Source: Haloterrigena gelatinilytica
GTDB lineage: Archaea; Halobacteriota; Halobacteria; Halobacteriales; Natrialbaceae
Reading direction: 5' to 3'
Assembly (NCBI RefSeq): GCF_013342145.1
Contig: NZ_JABUQZ010000001.1
Location: 2,418,001 to 2,482,000 of the forward strand
DNA length: 64,000 bases
Part shown: positions 32,674 to 46,016 of the stretch, in pieces
How the letters are laid out: every line of letters starts with the position of its first letter
How positions within the stretch are numbered: the first letter of the stretch is position 1
Notes under the pieces: generated by a model
Told to the model about the DNA's origin: nothing
The model's database searches: none
What the model saw: the letters and a program-made list of their open reading frames with translations, nothing else
Position numbers and translations under genes: made by a program

Positions 32674-33156
32674 ATGACGAGACACGTTAGCGAGACCCAG
32701 GTCCGCCACTGGTTGGACGAAACGGCGATTCGGGGCGTGACGGCCCACTCCGACGAGGACACCGCGTTCAACCTGCAGGTCGAACTCTCGCGGTTGCCCG
32801 TCCACGTCATCAAGGAGGAGGAGTTCGGTCCCGTCCGGATCGTCGGTCGAAGCGGGTTCGACACGGAGCGAACGAAGGAACTGCTCCGCGACGATCAGCG
32901 CCGAAGCGAACTCCTCCAGTACGTCGGGCCGATGCTGGCGGCGACGCCGGGGTTCTACACCTTCCTCGACCCCGGCGGCGCGGCCTGTCAGCTCCGGGAG
33001 GCGGAAACCGTTCAGGTCGAGTACCGCGTCTACCCCGACGAAGCCAGCCAGCAGGCCCTGATGGACGGCATCATGTCGATCGCGACGAGCATGCGGTACG
33101 TCCGAAACGTCGTCGCGACGATCGGCGCCCAAGTGGAACCGGAAACTGATGAGTAA
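32674..33156 (+). CDS. Conserved hypothetical protein, possibly DUF2299-like
   Basis: The 160-residue protein is less acidic than the four before it and looks globular: VRHWLDETAIRGVTAHSDED, NLQVELSRLPVHVIKEEEFGPVRIVG, then a helical middle and YRVYPDEASQQALMDGI. An N-terminal 'WL' helix followed by a two-strand fragment recalls DUF2299, but I am unsure. GGCTTATCC 27-33 bases upstream is a good TATA box for a leaderless transcript, so it has its own promoter after the acidic cluster. Confidence 0.7.
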   Translation: MTRHVSETQVRHWLDETAIRGVTAHSDEDTAFNLQVELSRLPVHVIKEEEFGPVRIVGRSGFDTERTKELLRDDQRRSELLQYVGPMLAATPGFYTFLDPGGAACQLREAETVQVEYRVYPDEASQQALMDGIMSIATSMRYVRNVVATIGAQVEPETDE

Positions 33157-33233
33157 CGCGCGTGACGCTGCCGACCGCCTCGCCGTGCGGTGGAGGCCGA
33201 ACATTTACTTCGGCTGTCGTGTGACATAGCCGT

Positions 33234-33728
33234 ATGACGCTACTCGTGCCCTTCGACGGGTCGAAACTGGCGAGAAAAGCGCTCGAGAAGGCCGCGACGT
33301 TCGGCGACCTGTTAGACGAGGAGGTCGTCGTCCTGACGGTGATCCCCGACGACGCCGACTACGCTCGAGACCGCGGCTGGATCGCCGCGGGGGAGCCGTT
33401 CGACCCGGAGGCCATCGAGGCGGGCATCGAGACGCGGGCGATGGAGGTCGCCCCGGAAGCGACGTTCCAGACCGAGCGCGTCAGTTCCGACGAACCGACC
33501 GCGACGGCGACGAACAACGTCGTCCGCGCGATCCGACGGGTCGCCGGCGAGATCGGCGCGTCGGTGGTCTTCATCGGGTCCGAAAACGCCGGCTCGGTGA
33601 TCGCCCCGCAGTCGAGCGTCGGCAGCCCGGTCGCCAACGACCAGCGCTACGACGTCTACGTCGTCCGCGAGCCCGGCGAGGGCGTCGATCCCGAGGACAT
33701 CACGGACATCGATTCGACCGTCGAGTGA
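33234..33728 (+). CDS. UspA-domain universal stress protein
   Basis: The 164-residue protein starts TLLVPFDGSKLARKALEKAA, the usual UspA strand-loop-helix, with VVVLTVIPDD and IGASVVFIGSENAG later. The ATP-binding G-x2-G-x9-G(S/T) segment of ATP-type Usp proteins is degenerate here (GSENAGSVIAPQSSVGSPV), so nucleotide binding is uncertain. It lies before a CPA2 antiporter whose C-terminus also carries Usp-like segments, so the two may work together. ACATTTACT about 30 bases upstream is a probable TATA box. Confidence 0.8.
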   Translation: MTLLVPFDGSKLARKALEKAATFGDLLDEEVVVLTVIPDDADYARDRGWIAAGEPFDPEAIEAGIETRAMEVAPEATFQTERVSSDEPTATATNNVVRAIRRVAGEIGASVVFIGSENAGSVIAPQSSVGSPVANDQRYDVYVVREPGEGVDPEDITDIDSTVE

Positions 33729-33912
33729 TCTCGCGCCCGCTATCGCGGCGGCGTCAGTCGGTCTCGCCGTTGGGCACTCGAGTTCGCGGCGCGAAAATCG
33801 GAGCCAGTTTGTAGTCGACCGAGGCCGTCTCGAGTAGACGCGTGTTCGGACGGAAGCCGGAATCGACGGAAGTCGAGGGACGACGGCGAGATCGGCCGCG
33901 GAGAGGGTCGTA

Positions 33913-35946
33913 ATGCTGGCGGCGTCGATCCCCGTCGAGGATCCGATTCTCATCTTCGGGCTGGCGATGACCGTCTTCCTGGTCGCGCCGCTGGTGCTCG
34001 ACCGCTACCGGCTCCCCGGGATCATCGGCGTCATCGTCGTCGGCGCGGCGATCGGTCCCAACGGCCTCGGGATCCTCGAGCGCGGGGAGACGATCGTGCT
34101 GCTGGGCGAGGTCGGAATCGTCTACCTGATGTTCGTCGCGGGCCTCGAGATCAACCTCGCCCAGTTCATCGCGTACAAGGACCGGAGCGCCGTCTTCGGC
34201 CTCCTTTCCTTCGCGATCCCGCAAGCGGTCGGGACCGTCGTCGGCTACTACGCCCTCGGGCTCTCCGTCGGCGCTGCGGCGCTGTTCGCCGCGATTTTCG
34301 CCTCGCACACGCTGCTGGCGTACCCGATCGTCAGTCGACTGGGAATCGCGAAGACGGAGAGCGTCACGGCGACGATCGGCGGGACGATCGTCACCGACAC
34401 CCTCGCGTTGCTCGTCCTCGCGGTCGTCATGGCCGGCGAGGCGGGCGAGCTGGGCCCGACCTTCTGGCTCTCGCTGACGGGGAAGCTCGCGCTCTTCTTC
34501 GTCGGCGTCTGGGTGCTCGTCCCCCGGCTGGGCGAGTGGTTCTTCCGAACCGTCGACCAGGAGAGCTACTTCGAGTTCCTGTTCGTGATGGCCGTCCTCT
34601 TCGGCTGCGCCTTCCTCGCCGAACTCGCCGGCGTGGAACACATCATCGGCGCGTTTCTCGCGGGGCTGGTCCTCAACCGGCTGATCCCCGAGAGCGGCCC
34701 CCTGATGAACCGCATCGAGTTCGTCGGCAACGCCCTCTTCATCCCCTTCTTCCTGCTCTCCGTGGGGATGCTCGTCGACGTGTGGGTTCTGACCGAGGGC
34801 CTCGAGACGCTGGTGCTCGCCGTCGCGTTCGTCGGCCTCCTGTTCCCGACGAAGTACGCCGCGGCGTGGCTGACCGCGCGGCTGTACGGCTACTCGACCG
34901 ACGAGACGATGGCGATGTTCGGACTCTCGCTGGGCCAGGCGGCCGCGGCGCTGGCCATCGTGCTCATCGGCTACGAGGCGGGACTGTTCGGCGAGGCGAT
35001 GCTCAACGCCGTGGTGCTGATGATCCTCGTCGTCAGCGTGATCAGTCCCGCAATCGTCGACCGGTACGGACGGAGCATCGCCCGCGCGTCCGAACGCACC
35101 GCGTACGATCCGCGGGCCGCCCCGCAGCGGATCATGGTCCCCTTTTCGCGCGACTCCCGGTACAGCGAACGCCTGCTCGATCTCGCGCTGCTGGTGCGCG
35201 AACCCGACGAGAACCAGCCGCTGTACTCCCTGAGCGTCGCCCGGCCGGGAACCGACGCCGAGGCCGACGTCGCGGAACTCGAGTCGGTCCTCGAGGCGAC
35301 AGAGGCCTACGCGGCCGGCGCCGAGGTGCCCCTCGAGCCGCAGACGCGCGTCGACGCCAACGTGGCCTCGGGAATCGTTCGAGCGACGCTCGAGAACCGG
35401 ATCACGACGCTGGTCATCGGCTGGGACGGCGCGCCGCGCATCCAGCGCGTCTTCGGCCACGTGATCGATCAGGTGTTGCTCCGGACGAAACAACTCGTGC
35501 TGGTCTCGCACGTGCGACAGCCGCTGAACACCACTGACGAGGTCGTGGTCGTCCTCCCGCCGGGGATCGAACACAACGACGGGTTCTCCGAGGCGGTCCA
35601 CACGGTCGAACACCTCGCGGAGCAGGTCGGCGCGCCGGTTCGCGGCCTCGTCGTCGGCGGTACTCCCGGGAAGTTCGAGCGCGTATTCGATCTGATCGAA
35701 CCCGACGTGTCGGCGTCGTTCGAACGAGTCGAAAGCTGGGATGCCCTCGAGGACAGACTCCGCGAGGACGTCGACGAGACGTCGCTGATCGTTCCGGTGA
35801 GCGCCCGCCGGGGGACGATGGGCTGGGACGCGACGCTGCAGACGCTGCCGACGACCGTCGCCGAACTGACCGAGGGGAACTTCGTGGTGATCTATCCGGC
35901 CGTCGGCGAGCGGGGCGACGATCGGCAGTTCCTCCAGTTCCGGTGA
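33913..35946 (+). CDS. CPA2-family cation:proton antiporter with C-terminal Usp-like domains
   Basis: The 677-residue protein has a Kef/NapA-type membrane domain of about 12 helices (residues 10-395): [58 protein letters not shown] with the conserved TD region, and [18 protein letters not shown]. The remaining 280 residues are soluble and show Usp-like strands: [45 protein letters not shown]. It should exchange Na+ or K+ for protons at the cytoplasmic membrane, with the tail as a sensor. Palindromic element A begins 50 bases after its stop. Confidence 0.88.
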   Translation: MLAASIPVEDPILIFGLAMTVFLVAPLVLDRYRLPGIIGVIVVGAAIGPNGLGILERGETIVLLGEVGIVYLMFVAGLEINLAQFIAYKDRSAVFGLLSFAIPQAVGTVVGYYALGLSVGAAALFAAIFASHTLLAYPIVSRLGIAKTESVTATIGGTIVTDTLALLVLAVVMAGEAGELGPTFWLSLTGKLALFFVGVWVLVPRLGEWFFRTVDQESYFEFLFVMAVLFGCAFLAELAGVEHIIGAFLAGLVLNRLIPESGPLMNRIEFVGNALFIPFFLLSVGMLVDVWVLTEGLETLVLAVAFVGLLFPTKYAAAWLTARLYGYSTDETMAMFGLSLGQAAAALAIVLIGYEAGLFGEAMLNAVVLMILVVSVISPAIVDRYGRSIARASERTAYDPRAAPQRIMVPFSRDSRYSERLLDLALLVREPDENQPLYSLSVARPGTDAEADVAELESVLEATEAYAAGAEVPLEPQTRVDANVASGIVRATLENRITTLVIGWDGAPRIQRVFGHVIDQVLLRTKQLVLVSHVRQPLNTTDEVVVVLPPGIEHNDGFSEAVHTVEHLAEQVGAPVRGLVVGGTPGKFERVFDLIEPDVSASFERVESWDALEDRLREDVDETSLIVPVSARRGTMGWDATLQTLPTTVAELTEGNFVVIYPAVGERGDDRQFLQFR

Positions 35947-35996
35947 CCGAACACATCTCTTTGCCACGGATGAACTGCAGTAGGTACGAGTCGACT

Positions 35997-36137
35997 ATCC
36001 GCGAGCGGAGCGAGCGGTTCTCCGCCGGAGCGGGGCGAAGCCCCGCGACGGCGGCCTTTTTTCATCGAAGTTTTTTCACGGGGTTCGACCGAGCGAGCGG
36101 AGCGAGCGAGGGAGGACCCCGTTAAGAAAAGTTCGGA
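35997..36137 (+). repeat. Palindromic intergenic element, copy A
   Basis: The order is ATCCGCGAGCGGAGCGAGCG, then a hairpin with outer arms CCGCC/GGCGG (36022-36026, 36050-36054) and inner GCGGGGC-GAA-GCCCCGC (36030-36046), then CCTTTTTTCATCGAAG. A second long stem follows: CGAAGTTTTTTCACGGGGT (36065-36083) pairs imperfectly with ACCCCGTTAAGAAAAGTTCG. It matches copy B at 46611 and copy C at 1677 in order and in the unpaired bases, while the stems differ. Confidence 0.75.
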
Positions 36138-36179
36138 GGCCAACGCTTATTCCACTGTCTGCCGTCGGTTCGAACGAGA

Positions 36180-38156
<1,977 letters not shown>

Positions 38157-38252
38157 CCGCGGCGCACCTGATTTCGTGGTCTCAAGTAATGCGAAACGCT
38201 CCGTAGCGACGACGCGCACGCCGTATTCGCGATACCACCGGTCTACCGCCGG

Positions 38253-38281
38253 TTCGCGCCGATACAATTATATTCGCGCCG
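38253..38281 (+). promoter_or_regulatory. Promoter of the bat-type gene with flanking direct repeats
   Basis: TTCGCGCCG occurs at 38253-38261 and again at 38273-38281, 20 bases apart, on either side of the TATA-like AATTATA. The start codon is 38298. Two helical turns between copies suggests binding on one face of DNA. Confidence 0.4.
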
Positions 38282-38297
38282 CTGGAATGCGCGAAGC

Positions 38298-40523
38298 ATG
38301 AGTCTCGAGGGGGTGGACGCGGCGGCGCTCGAGCGCGACGAGTACGAGATTCTCCTCGATGCCGCCGAGACGTATCGCGAGGCGCTGGTCGTGCGCCTCT
38401 GTGCCGACGTCGGTCTCCGGCCGCGGGAACTGGCCGAACTCACCGTCGACGACGTGGAGCAGGTCAGGATCGAGCCGCCCCGCTATCTGGTTCGGGTGCC
38501 GGCCGTCGACGGCGGTGACGGCCGAACGGCGTACCTGCCGACTCACGTCGAACGCGAGTTGCGACGCTACGCCCGGAGCAACAGACTGACGACCGACGAT
38601 CGGATCCTCCCCGTCACGGCCCGCCGGCTCCAGATGCTCGTTTCGGACGTCGCGGACCGAGCCGCCGAACTGTTCAACCGCCCGGACCTGTCCGACGTCT
38701 CGACGAGCGATCTCCGCCGGTACTTCGCCCGTCGCGCGCTGGTCGATCGCGGCGTCAACCCGCGGGCCGTCAAGGCCGCCGGCGGCTGGCGGAGCTTCGA
38801 GGCCCTCGAGCCGTACCTCCCCGAACCGACCGACACCGAGATCATCGACGCCTTCGACGCCCTGGAACGGCCGTCCGGAACCGGCCGCGACCGCGACGGT
38901 CCCGTCGTCGGCGACGACAGCGTCATCCGGCTGCTGCTCGCTGCGAGCGACCGGTACGCGCTGTTGCGTCTCGACTCGGACGGCTACGTCGAGCGCTGGA
39001 ACCGGAGCGCGGCCGCGATGTTCGGCTACCGAGCCGGCGAAATCGTCGGCACGCACGTCTCGACGTTCTACACCGACGAAGCGGTCGACGAGGGCGTCCC
39101 CGATCGGGTGCTCGCGACGGCCTTAGAGGAGTCGGGGCACGAACGCGAAGGGTGGCGCGTCGCCGAGGACGGGTCGCGGTTCCGCGCGACCGAGGTCATT
39201 TCGCCGCTGCGGGACGATCAGGGGCGACACCGCGGCTTCGCGGTCTTCGTCCGCGACGTCTCGCCGGCCCACGAGGAACTCGAGGAACTTCGCGCGCGCA
39301 GAGACGAACTCGAGCGCCGATACGACGTCGCTCGATCCCACCGGGCGGTGACGCGTGCGTTGCTGGAGTCGACCGATCACGAGGAGGTAGAGGAAAAGAC
39401 CTGCGCCGCACTGACCGCCGGCGGCGCCTACGAGTACGCCTGGATCGAGCGGGCGACCCACGCGGACCGGCGGACGGACCGGCGCACCGCCAGCGGGATC
39501 GATCCGGACGCCGTCGACCGACTGGTCCCCGAGGCGTGGCGTGACGGCGAGGTCGAGTCGATCGACGTCGACGGGGAGCCGTCCGTCTCGATCGGACGAG
39601 GCGTCTCCCTCGCGATCGACGGCGACGGAGGGGAGGAGGGCGACGGTGGCACCGACGAGATCGGAGCCCTCGCGCGCATCCCGCTCGCGTACGGCGACAC
39701 GGTCTACGGCGCCCTCTCGGTCGCGACCGACGCCGACGACGCGTTCGACGACGAGGAGCGACGCTCGCTCGAGACGATCGGCCAGCAGGTCGGCTACGCC
39801 ATCGCGGCGATCCGGCGGCGGAATCTCCTGCTGTCCGATCGGGTCGTCGAACTCGAACTCGAGTGTCGCGACGACGATTCGTTCTTCGTCGACGCCTCGC
39901 GGCGGCTGGGCTGTCGGTTCGAGCTCGACTCGCTCGTCCCCGTCTCGGAGACGACGCAGCTGTACTACCTGCGCCTCGAGGGGGCGTCGCCGGCCGACGT
40001 CTTCGATCTCGCCGCGGAGGATCCCGGTATCGAAGACTACCGGCTGGTCGAGACCGACGCGGAGGGGTGGCGCGTCGAGTTCGTGGTCGATAGCTCGTGT
40101 CCGATCGTCACGCTCACCGAGTACGGCACTACCGTCCTCGAGGCGCGGTTCGTGGGCGGAACCGCGACGATCACGGCCGAATGCGCCGTCGACGCCGATA
40201 TCCGGACGATCCTGGACGGGCTCCGCGCCGTCTTCCCCGACTCCGAGCTGGTCGGCAAACGCGAGACCGAACGGAACGTCCGGACCGCTCGCGAGTTCCG
40301 CGAGGGCCTCGAGGACCGGCTGACCGACCGTCAGGAGGCGTCGCTGCGGGCGGCCTACTTCGGCGGCTACTACGACTGGCCCCGGGAGAGCACGGCCGAG
40401 GAGATCGCCGACGCGATGGGAATCTCTTCGCCGACGCTGCACAACCACCTGCGGAAGGGCCAGCACGAACTCCTGCGGACCTTCTTCGACGATCCGGGCG
40501 ACGAGTCTCGCGGGACCGACTGA
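38298..40523 (+). CDS. Bat-type transcriptional regulator with integrase-like N-terminal domain
   Basis: The 741-residue protein has four parts. Residues 1-185 resemble a tyrosine recombinase catalytic core (GLRPRELAELTVDDV, DLRRYFARRALVDRGVNPR, LEPYL). Residues about 205-325 form a PAS domain (GYVERWNRSAAAMFGYRAGEIVG). Residues about 350-505 form a GAF domain. The C-terminus is the bacterio-opsin-activator region ending in an HTH-10 helix-turn-helix (LTDRQEASLRAAYFGGYYDWPRESTAEEIADAMGIS, split across turns). The integrase His-x-x-Arg and GH motifs are degraded, so it should bind rather than recombine DNA. Placed between two acs genes, it likely controls acetate use; this is inference. Confidence 0.85.
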   Translation: MSLEGVDAAALERDEYEILLDAAETYREALVVRLCADVGLRPRELAELTVDDVEQVRIEPPRYLVRVPAVDGGDGRTAYLPTHVERELRRYARSNRLTTDDRILPVTARRLQMLVSDVADRAAELFNRPDLSDVSTSDLRRYFARRALVDRGVNPRAVKAAGGWRSFEALEPYLPEPTDTEIIDAFDALERPSGTGRDRDGPVVGDDSVIRLLLAASDRYALLRLDSDGYVERWNRSAAAMFGYRAGEIVGTHVSTFYTDEAVDEGVPDRVLATALEESGHEREGWRVAEDGSRFRATEVISPLRDDQGRHRGFAVFVRDVSPAHEELEELRARRDELERRYDVARSHRAVTRALLESTDHEEVEEKTCAALTAGGAYEYAWIERATHADRRTDRRTASGIDPDAVDRLVPEAWRDGEVESIDVDGEPSVSIGRGVSLAIDGDGGEEGDGGTDEIGALARIPLAYGDTVYGALSVATDADDAFDDEERRSLETIGQQVGYAIAAIRRRNLLLSDRVVELELECRDDDSFFVDASRRLGCRFELDSLVPVSETTQLYYLRLEGASPADVFDLAAEDPGIEDYRLVETDAEGWRVEFVVDSSCPIVTLTEYGTTVLEARFVGGTATITAECAVDADIRTILDGLRAVFPDSELVGKRETERNVRTAREFREGLEDRLTDRQEASLRAAYFGGYYDWPRESTAEEIADAMGISSPTLHNHLRKGQHELLRTFFDDPGDESRGTD

Positions 40524-40782
40524 CGGAGATCCTGTCGATCGATCGGATACTAACCCTCTAGATGAACGGCCTGCACGTGACGGGTCCGACGGCGAACGGC
40601 GGTCGATCGGCTCGCACTCGTTCGTCGCGCGACCGTTCGACCGGGGGGATTCGGGTCGATATAAGCGGCTATATGCTCCTAATACAGTCAATATTCCCTA
40701 GCTATCATCCCCCGTGTCGGGTCGATTTTGCACAACTAGATGGCGGCTTTACTATGCCAGTTGTGTTTGGGTGTGGTGTATC
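40524..40782 (+). promoter_or_regulatory. 259-base control region of the second acetyl-CoA synthetase, with inverted repeat
   Basis: The region has no ORF. It turns AT-rich from 40655 (GATATAAGCGGCTATATGC and AATATTCCCTAGC). CACAACT at 40731-40737 and AGTTGTG at 40759-40765 form 7-bp arms around a TATA-like CTTTACT (40747-40753), 30 bases before the ATG at 40783. A regulator on this dyad would compete with TBP. The adjacent Bat-type protein is the obvious candidate. Confidence 0.5.
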
Positions 40783-42762
<1,980 letters not shown>

Positions 42763-42824
42763 CCCCTCGCACGATCCTTTCTATTACAGGTATTACAGAC
42801 ACAACAACGACACACGGACAAAAT

Positions 42825-43274
42825 ATGACAGATAATAACACGCACTCAGCGGACGACGAATCGTTCGAGACAGACGGTGGCGTTTCGGACGTCGAACGCG
42901 AGAAGCAGATCGACTATTTGGACGTAGAGATCAACCTGCTGAAACCGGCGACGCCGTTCATGCGCGATCACAACAGGATCATCCTACGGGGGTTTGCGAT
43001 CTGGGCGGTCATCGTTTTCGGGCCGATCACGTTGACGCGGCTCTTCCCGGGCGTGATGACGACGACGATGCCGGTACTCGGCTTCCCGTTTCACTACTTC
43101 CTGATCGCGGTCGGTGCACCGGGCGGTGCGCTCTTGCTGTCGGTCTGGTACGTCCGCAAGCGCGACGAGATCGACGAGAAGTACGATATCGAACAGATCG
43201 CGGCGACCGATCTGGAACGGACCGACACCGGCAGCCAAGAGCCAGCGGCGACTGACGGAGGTCTCGACCAATGA
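42825..43274 (+). CDS. DUF4212 small subunit of a sodium:solute symporter
   Basis: The 149-residue protein has an acidic N-terminus, then YLDVEINLLKPATPFMRDHNRIIL and two hydrophobic helices (GFAIWAVIVFGPITLTRLF; FHYFLIAVGAPGGALLLSVWYV). This is the DUF4212 pattern, a family found beside VC2705-type sodium:solute symporters. It overlaps the symporter gene by ATGA. Its likely role is as an accessory membrane subunit. Confidence 0.88.
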   Translation: MTDNNTHSADDESFETDGGVSDVEREKQIDYLDVEINLLKPATPFMRDHNRIILRGFAIWAVIVFGPITLTRLFPGVMTTTMPVLGFPFHYFLIAVGAPGGALLLSVWYVRKRDEIDEKYDIEQIAATDLERTDTGSQEPAATDGGLDQ

Positions 43275-45016
43275 GCGGCCTCGGGTTGGCCGCGATCGAT
43301 GGGCTCGCGGCGACGGGTGACGCACTCGCGGCGCTCCAGGTGGACGTCACGCCGCTCCAAGCGGACGAGGAGTTGCTCCCGGAGGGGCTGAACATCGGCT
43401 TCAAACCGGCCCCCGCGATCATCGTTATCGCCATGATGGGGCTGTTTCTGGCGACCGGAGTGTTCTACAAGGTCGCCGACACCGCCGACATGTGGGTCGC
43501 CGGTCGCTCGATCGGCAACGTCGAGAACGGCATGGCGATCGGCGCCAACTGGATGTCGGCCGCGTCCTACCTCGGAATGGCGGCGCTGATCGCGCTATCG
43601 GGGGTCTACGGGCTGGCGTTCGTCGTCGGCTGGACGACCGGCTACTTCGTCCTGCTCATCTTCCTGGCCGCGCAGATGCGCCGGTTCGGGAAGTACACCG
43701 CACCGGACTTCGTCGGCGACCGATTCAACTCCGACGCCGCCCGGGCGATCGCCGCGATCACGACGTTCCTGATCGGGTTCGTCTACGCGCTCGGCCAGGC
43801 CCGCGGGATGGGGCTGGTCGGCCTGTACATCCTCGGAGATCCCGGAATTCCGGGAATGAGCGGATACCAGGGAATGATGGTCATCTTCATGGTGATCACG
43901 ATCGTGTACCTCGCGCTGTCGGGGATGCTCGGGGCGACCAAGACGATGGTCATCCAGTACGTCATCCTCATCAGCGCGTTCCTGATCGGGCTGCTGGTGA
44001 CCGGCTACGTCAGCGGGTATTCGACGGTCCTGCCGCAACTCGAGTACGGCCAGCTGATCGGCGAACTCAGCGCCGAGTTCTCCGAGCCGTTCGCGGGCGG
44101 GAGCTACTACCTGTGGATCGCGACGGCGTTCAGCCTGATCTTCGGGACCTGCGGCCTACCGCACGTCCTGGTCCGGTTCTACACGGTCGAGAACGAGCGG
44201 ATCGCCCGCTGGTCGTGCACCTGGGGGCTGTTCTTCATCTGCTTGCTGTACCTGTCGGCGCCCGCCTACGCCGCGTTCGGTACCGACCTCTACAGCAGCG
44301 AGGTTGGCCCGGCGTACGGCGATCCTGGTATGAGTGCGGAAGCCGGTGACGTCATCGTCGTGCTGGCGACGCAACTGGCCGGCCTACCGACGTGGCTCGT
44401 TGGCTTCGTCGCGGCGGGCGGCATCGCCGCAGCGATTGCGACGACTGCCGGGCTGTTCATCGCCGGTTCGTCGGCGATCTCCCACGACATCTACGCGAAC
44501 ATCATCAACGAGGACGCGACCCAGCAACAGCAGGTTCTGGTCGGTCGACTCAGCATCATCGCGCTGGGCGTGCTGACTATCATCTTCGCGCTGGACCCCA
44601 CGGCTCCGATCGCCGCGCTGGTCTCATTCGCGTTCTCGCTGGCGGCCATCGTCCTGTTCCCGATGTTCTTCCTCGGACTGTGGTGGGAGAACACGAACCG
44701 ACCGGGGGCGCTCGCCGGGATGATCTCCGGACTGATCGTCTGGCTCATTCCGATGTTCAACGAGGGCCACTTCGGTCCCGGCTTCGACATCGAATTCCTC
44801 GCGACGTGGATGCCCGCGATCGGCTCCGGCCTGATCGGCGTGCCGATCGTCTTCGCCATCACCATCGCCGTCTCGCTGGTCACGGACGAACCGCCGCTCG
44901 AAACGAAGCAGATGGTCCGGCAGTGTCACAGTCCGGAACCGATGCCGAAGGACAAGACGGCTGCCGACGTCGTCGCTGAGAGGAACGGCGATGGACCGAC
45001 CCCTGCGGACGACTAA
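43271..45016 (+). CDS. SSS-family sodium:solute symporter (acetate/monocarboxylate type)
   Basis: The 581-residue protein has about 13 membrane helices. Family features include WVAGRSIGNVENGMAIGANWMSAASYLG (SSS N-terminal core), FGKYTAPDFVGDRF, and GTCGLPHVLVRFYTV. It belongs with ActP/VC2705-type symporters by these motifs and by its DUF4212 partner. Together with the acs copies it should import acetate or a related short monocarboxylate driven by Na+. It is four bases upstream of a UspA gene. Confidence 0.9.
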   Translation: MSGLGLAAIDGLAATGDALAALQVDVTPLQADEELLPEGLNIGFKPAPAIIVIAMMGLFLATGVFYKVADTADMWVAGRSIGNVENGMAIGANWMSAASYLGMAALIALSGVYGLAFVVGWTTGYFVLLIFLAAQMRRFGKYTAPDFVGDRFNSDAARAIAAITTFLIGFVYALGQARGMGLVGLYILGDPGIPGMSGYQGMMVIFMVITIVYLALSGMLGATKTMVIQYVILISAFLIGLLVTGYVSGYSTVLPQLEYGQLIGELSAEFSEPFAGGSYYLWIATAFSLIFGTCGLPHVLVRFYTVENERIARWSCTWGLFFICLLYLSAPAYAAFGTDLYSSEVGPAYGDPGMSAEAGDVIVVLATQLAGLPTWLVGFVAAGGIAAAIATTAGLFIAGSSAISHDIYANIINEDATQQQQVLVGRLSIIALGVLTIIFALDPTAPIAALVSFAFSLAAIVLFPMFFLGLWWENTNRPGALAGMISGLIVWLIPMFNEGHFGPGFDIEFLATWMPAIGSGLIGVPIVFAITIAVSLVTDEPPLETKQMVRQCHSPEPMPKDKTAADVVAERNGDGPTPADD

Positions 45017-45020
45017 CACC

Positions 45021-45488
45021 ATGTACGAACGCATACTCATTCCGACGGACGGAAGCGACGTTGCGGAACTAGCGGTCGAGCACGCGCTCGACATCGCGGC
45101 GCAGTACGACGCCGAGGTCCACGCGTTGTACGTCGTTGACACTAATGCGGTCGCGTACAGTCTAGGCGCCGAACAGGTCGATCGGATCCGATCCGGTAAC
45201 TTCCAAGGCATGACGGAGCTCCGCGAGGACGCGGAAGCGGCGACCGACTACGTCCGCGAACAGGCGGACGCACGCGGGCTCTCGGTGATCGAACACATCT
45301 CGGGGGGACAGCCCCACGAAATGATCGCCGACTACGCCGAAGACCACGACGTCGACCTCATCGTTATCGGGAGCCACGGTCGCTCCGGCGTGAGACGGGC
45401 ACTGCTCGGGAGCGTCACCGAACGGACGCTCCGATCGACGACGGTTCCGGTACTCGTCGTCGACGCACGAGCGGACGACCGCGAGTAG
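45021..45488 (+). CDS. Universal stress protein UspA
   Basis: The 155-residue protein has the full ATP-binding Usp pattern: ERILIPTDGSDVAELAVEHAL and the C-terminal VIGSHGRSGVRRALLGSVTERTLRSTTVPVLVV, split by the usual G-x2-G-x9-G-S/T motif. I chose ATG 45021; the open frame extends 10 codons into the symporter gene. Usp genes next to SSS transporters are common in haloarchaea, and a regulatory role on the transporter is plausible. Confidence 0.9.
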   Translation: MYERILIPTDGSDVAELAVEHALDIAAQYDAEVHALYVVDTNAVAYSLGAEQVDRIRSGNFQGMTELREDAEAATDYVREQADARGLSVIEHISGGQPHEMIADYAEDHDVDLIVIGSHGRSGVRRALLGSVTERTLRSTTVPVLVVDARADDRE

Positions 45489-45670
45489 CGGGCGTACCGC
45501 TTTCCGCGCACGATCAACCGACCGATCACCGTTTCTTCGGTACCGCGTCGATCAGCGGTGGGGCCGGCGACTGCCCATCGCACTCGTTGGGGCACGCGAC
45601 GGTATCGGCCGCCGATCTCGATCCGCTACCGGCCGTCTCCCGACTCGAGCGTTCGTGTCCCCGCGACGGT

Positions 45671-45892
45671 TCACTGCTCTTGGGCGGTTTTCGCCCACTT
45701 GAGACTCGCGAAGAAGCCGTAGTACGCGACGATGCCGGCGAACATGAACATGTAGTACGCCCACCTCGGTCCGTCGACCAGATCGAAGAAGACGCCGACC
45801 ATCGTCACCCAGACGATCGCGAACATCAGATCCGTGAGGATACCCCAGCGCTCCTCTCGGGCGGTTTCGAGCCACTCGGCGATACCGCTCAT
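45671..45892 (-). CDS. Small two-helix membrane protein
   Basis: The 73-residue protein (ATG at 45892) begins SGIAEWLETAREERWG and has two hydrophobic spans, LTDLMFAIVWVTMVGVFFDLV and WAYYMFMFAGIVAYYGFFASL. An upstream extension to 45991 lacks coding character. It follows the cupin gene on the same strand with a 124-base gap that contains a T-rich inverted repeat. Function unknown. Confidence 0.7.
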   Translation of the reverse strand: MSGIAEWLETAREERWGILTDLMFAIVWVTMVGVFFDLVDGPRWAYYMFMFAGIVAYYGFFASLKWAKTAQEQ

Positions 45893-45935
45893 CGATCGAT
45901 CACCCGCAGATCCCCGGTTTCGACCATCGAGTACG

Positions 45936-45960
45936 AGTTTTTTCGGTACCTGAAAAAACC
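45936..45960 (-). terminator. T-rich inverted repeat between the cupin and small membrane protein genes
   Basis: TTTTTTC and GAAAAAA flank GGTACCT. On the minus strand it runs downstream of the cupin gene and 45-70 bases before the next start codon. The T6 run could end cupin transcription. The symmetry could also be an operator. Confidence 0.35.
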
Positions 45961-46016
45961 TATCGGCGCCGTCGGACCGACGAGCGTCCACGTACGCGCC
46001 GTGCGATCGACGATCC

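Noticed and set aside
35990-36140. Simple Rho-independent terminator only
   Set aside because: The element has two separate stems and a conserved linker in three places, and one copy lies between divergent genes, so a plain terminator does not explain it.
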